From Betaproteobacteria bacterium (GTDB lineage: Bacteria; Pseudomonadota; Gammaproteobacteria; Burkholderiales; SG8-39): a stretch of DNA of 9,059 nt. The position numbers and the translations under genes were made by a program. Below the pieces are notes generated by a model, which did no database searches, was not told the DNA's origin, and saw only the letters and a program-made list of their open reading frames with translations. Below, piece by piece: positions 7,846-9,059 of this stretch; within the stretch, counting starts at the first letter, position 1; the number at the start of each line of letters is the position of its first letter. Where the stretch lies: the NCBI GenBank assembly GCA_027317055.1, contig DAHVFK010000111.1, positions 1 to 9,059 on the forward strand, read 5' to 3'.

Positions 7846-7941
7846 GTCCGGCCGCTTACCGCGTGCTGACAAAATTGCCTCTCGCGCGAAGGTTTGATGC
7901 AAGCTTTTTGCTCGCGCGCCGGCACGAAGTTGCCGGGACGT

Positions 7942-8225
7942 CTAGCTCTGATCGCGATGCGCGGCGCGGACGCAAATTCTGCGTTTCGGTGGCTCGACCG
8001 GCGGGTTGACGACACCCGGGATGTGGCCCGAACTCGACCGAGCGAAGCGCTCGAGAGAAGTGACGTAGGCGTTGATGCGGAAGGTGGTCGTCATTTCGTT
8101 GCCGCCGAAGAATCCGCGCACCCGCATCAGGTCGATCTCAGGCGGTCGCGGAACGCGGCCGCGCCGGAGGCGATCGCCAGGTTCTTGGCTACCCGGCAGT
8201 GCTCCGGACTGGTCACGCGCACCAT
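7942..8225 (-). pseudogene. Frame-disrupted gene remnant of unknown family
   Basis: Two short - strand frames follow one another. Frame A (8225-8127) reads MVRVTSPEHCRVAKNLAIAS and ends RLRST then TGA. Frame B, which is open from upstream and has an ATG at 8127 overlapping that TGA, reads MRVRGFFGGNEMTTTFRINA, continues YVTSLERF, then GHIPGVVNPPVEPPKRR, and stops at 7944-7942. In both, nearly all codons end in G or C, as in the real genes here, and the residue composition is protein-like. The opposite-strand frames are arginine-rich shadows. Joining A to B needs one frameshift near 8130-8145, and there is no room for a full-length gene upstream (TAG at 8234-8232). I read this as the C-terminal remnant of a decayed gene, or less likely two tiny coupled genes. 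I do not recognise the family. Confidence 0.35.
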
Positions 8226-8282
8226 GCCGGCCTACCTGTCCTGCATGAGATGTTGCGCCAGATCAAATCTCCACTGTGCGGC

Positions 8283-8288
8283 TAGAAT
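8283..8288 (+). promoter_or_regulatory. Possible -10 element upstream of the CoA ligase gene
   Basis: TAGAAT lies 27 nt before the ATG at 8316 and matches five of six bases of TATAAT. No good -35 hexamer sits 16-18 bp upstream; TTGCGC at 8253-8258 is too far. If used, it would probably need an activator. Low confidence. Confidence 0.25.
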
Positions 8289-8301
8289 AGCGGTGCGATC
8301 T

Positions 8302-8309
8302 AGGGGGGG
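8302..8309 (+). promoter_or_regulatory. G-rich ribosome binding site (AG7) of the CoA ligase gene
   Basis: A followed by seven G sits 6 nt before the ATG at 8316 and can pair with the anti-Shine-Dalgarno sequence in several registers. An in-frame TAG at 8301-8303 overlaps it and excludes any upstream start. Confidence 0.6.
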
Positions 8310-8315
8310 CACGCA

Positions 8316-9059
8316 ATGGGGGCGCGTCTGCATTCCGACCTGCGCTTCGCGCCGGCGCAAGTTCTGTCCGAACGGCGTTCCGACGGCACGCTGCTGCTGC
8401 GCTCGCCACAGAGGCTGGCGCCGTACGCGCGCGCGGTCGGCGAGTGGCTGGTGCACTGGGCTGCCGCGGCGCCCGAGCGGACCTTCCTCGCCGAGCGCGC
8501 GGGCGAAGCGTGGCGCAAGCTGAGCTACCGCGAGGCGCTCGACGCGGCGCGGCGCATCGGCCAGGCGCTGCTCGAGAGGGGGCTGGGCACCGATCGCCCG
8601 GTCGCGATTCTGTCGGACAACGGCATCGACCATGCGCTGCTTGCGCTCGGCGCGATGCACGTGGGCGTGCCGGTAGCGCCGGTCTCGCCCGCCTACTCGC
8701 TGACGTCGAAGGATTTCGCCAAGCTCAGGCACATCTACGAGCTGGTGCGCCCCGGACTGGTGTACGCCGCCGATCCCGCCAAGTACGGTCCCGCGCTCGG
8801 CGCGCTGGGAGCGCGAGCGACGCCGCTGGCCGAACTGCTCGAGCACGCGCCCACGCGGCGCGTCGACGACGCGTTCGCCGTGCTCGGACCGGAGACCGTC
8901 GCCAAGATCCTGTTCACTTCCGGCTCGACCGGCGTGCCCAAGGGCGTGATCAATACGCAGCGCATGCTGTGCGCGAACCAGCAGATGCTGGCGCAGGCCT
9001 GGCCGTTCGTCGAAGACCGCCCGCCGCTGGTCATCGACTGGCTGCCGTGGAACCACACC
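8316..9059 (+). CDS. fcs: Feruloyl-CoA synthase-type AMP-forming CoA ligase (3'-truncated by window edge)
   Basis: This enzyme family activates hydroxycinnamates such as ferulate, or related aromatic acids, to CoA thioesters through an acyl-adenylate in the cytoplasm. The 248 visible residues are the N-terminal part of a protein expected to be about 600 long. The start is fixed by an in-frame TAG at 8301-8303 and the AG7 ribosome binding site. Features in order: ERRSDGTLLLRSPQRLAPYA (19-38), GEWLVHWAAAAPERTFLAER (42-61), AILSDNGIDHALLALGAMHV (97-116), PVAPVSPAYSLTSKDFAKLR (119-138), the ATP/AMP-binding P-loop TSGSTGVPKG (201-210), INTQRMLCANQQM (212-224) and DWLPWNHT (241-248) at the edge. 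The last two motifs are hallmarks of the feruloyl-CoA synthase subfamily, as opposed to benzoate-CoA ligase. The rest of the adenylation domain and the C-terminal catalytic lysine are off-window. It is transcribed divergently from the transporter. Exact substrate is inferred. Confidence 0.85.
   Translation, partial: MGARLHSDLRFAPAQVLSERRSDGTLLLRSPQRLAPYARAVGEWLVHWAAAAPERTFLAERAGEAWRKLSYREALDAARRIGQALLERGLGTDRPVAILSDNGIDHALLALGAMHVGVPVAPVSPAYSLTSKDFAKLRHIYELVRPGLVYAADPAKYGPALGALGARATPLAELLEHAPTRRVDDAFAVLGPETVAKILFTSGSTGVPKGVINTQRMLCANQQMLAQAWPFVEDRPPLVIDWLPWNHT

Larger units (their letters stand above)
7695..8315. other. 621-bp spacer between divergent transporter operon and CoA ligase gene
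   Basis: The spacer separates the - strand binding-protein gene from the + strand ligase gene. Its left part (about 7700-7930) looks regulatory, with short inverted and direct repeats and an AT-richer patch around 7865-7912 that contains AAAATTG and AAGCTTTTTG. Its right part (about 7942-8225) shows coding-like - strand codon use in two frames and is described separately as a gene remnant. No tRNA, insertion sequence or CRISPR-like array is apparent. No convincing pair of -35 and -10 elements was found for the transporter operon. Confidence 0.6.

Noticed and set aside
8039..8053. Hairpin CGAGCG-AAG-CGCTCG as a terminator or RNA element
   Set aside because: Six pairs with no T-run, lying inside the putative remnant reading frame; such matches are common at this GC content.
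7894..8523. 209-codon + strand frame covering the spacer and the ligase start
   Set aside because: It is out of frame with the clear CoA ligase beginning at 8316, and its sequence is Arg/Cys/Ala-rich without family resemblance.

Overview
The window is a GC-rich bacterial chromosomal segment with third codon positions that are almost always G or C. It carries the end of an aerobic benzoyl-CoA (box) degradation operon, a complete branched-chain-amino-acid-type ABC transporter operon, and the start of an aromatic-acid CoA ligase gene. The gene content and protein style best fit an aromatic-degrading betaproteobacterium (Rhodocyclales or Burkholderiales-like). This placement is an inference from family resemblance; no rRNA or other phylogenetic marker is present.

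Region 1 (1-2935, + strand) holds the 3' two thirds of boxC (ring-opening dihydrolase), complete boxB (di-iron benzoyl-CoA 2,3-epoxidase) and a small helical, ferritin-like protein whose ATG overlaps the boxB stop (ATGA). The three form one transcription unit that enters from the left edge. boxA (reductase), boxD/boxZ (aldehyde dehydrogenase) and a benzoate-CoA ligase are not visible and could lie outside the window.

Region 2 (2949-7694, - strand) converges on region 1 with only 13 bp between the stop codons. In transcription order it encodes a Tat-exported substrate-binding protein, LivH and LivM permeases, and LivG and LivF ATPases. The last four genes abut or overlap by 4 nt. The only internal spacer (6235-6431), between the binding-protein gene and livH, contains a strong 13-bp stem-loop, a second smaller stem-loop, a tandem heptamer and a G8 tract. 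This is where one would expect control that makes more binding protein than membrane components.

Region 3 (7695-8315) is a 621-bp spacer between divergent genes. The part next to the transporter has short inverted and direct repeats and an AT-richer patch. The part next to the ligase contains what looks like a small frame-disrupted gene remnant on the - strand.

Region 4 (8316-9059, + strand, runs off the right edge) is the N-terminal 248 residues of a feruloyl-CoA-synthase-type AMP-forming ligase. It was located by direct translation and its start is fixed by an in-frame stop 15 nt upstream.

Taken together, the likely logic is uptake of an aromatic carboxylate by the ABC system, activation to a CoA thioester, and, after any side-chain shortening, epoxidation and hydrolytic cleavage of benzoyl-CoA by BoxB and BoxC. 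The least explained parts are the ferritin-like protein coupled to boxB, the structured spacer inside the transporter operon, and the divergent spacer with its gene remnant.
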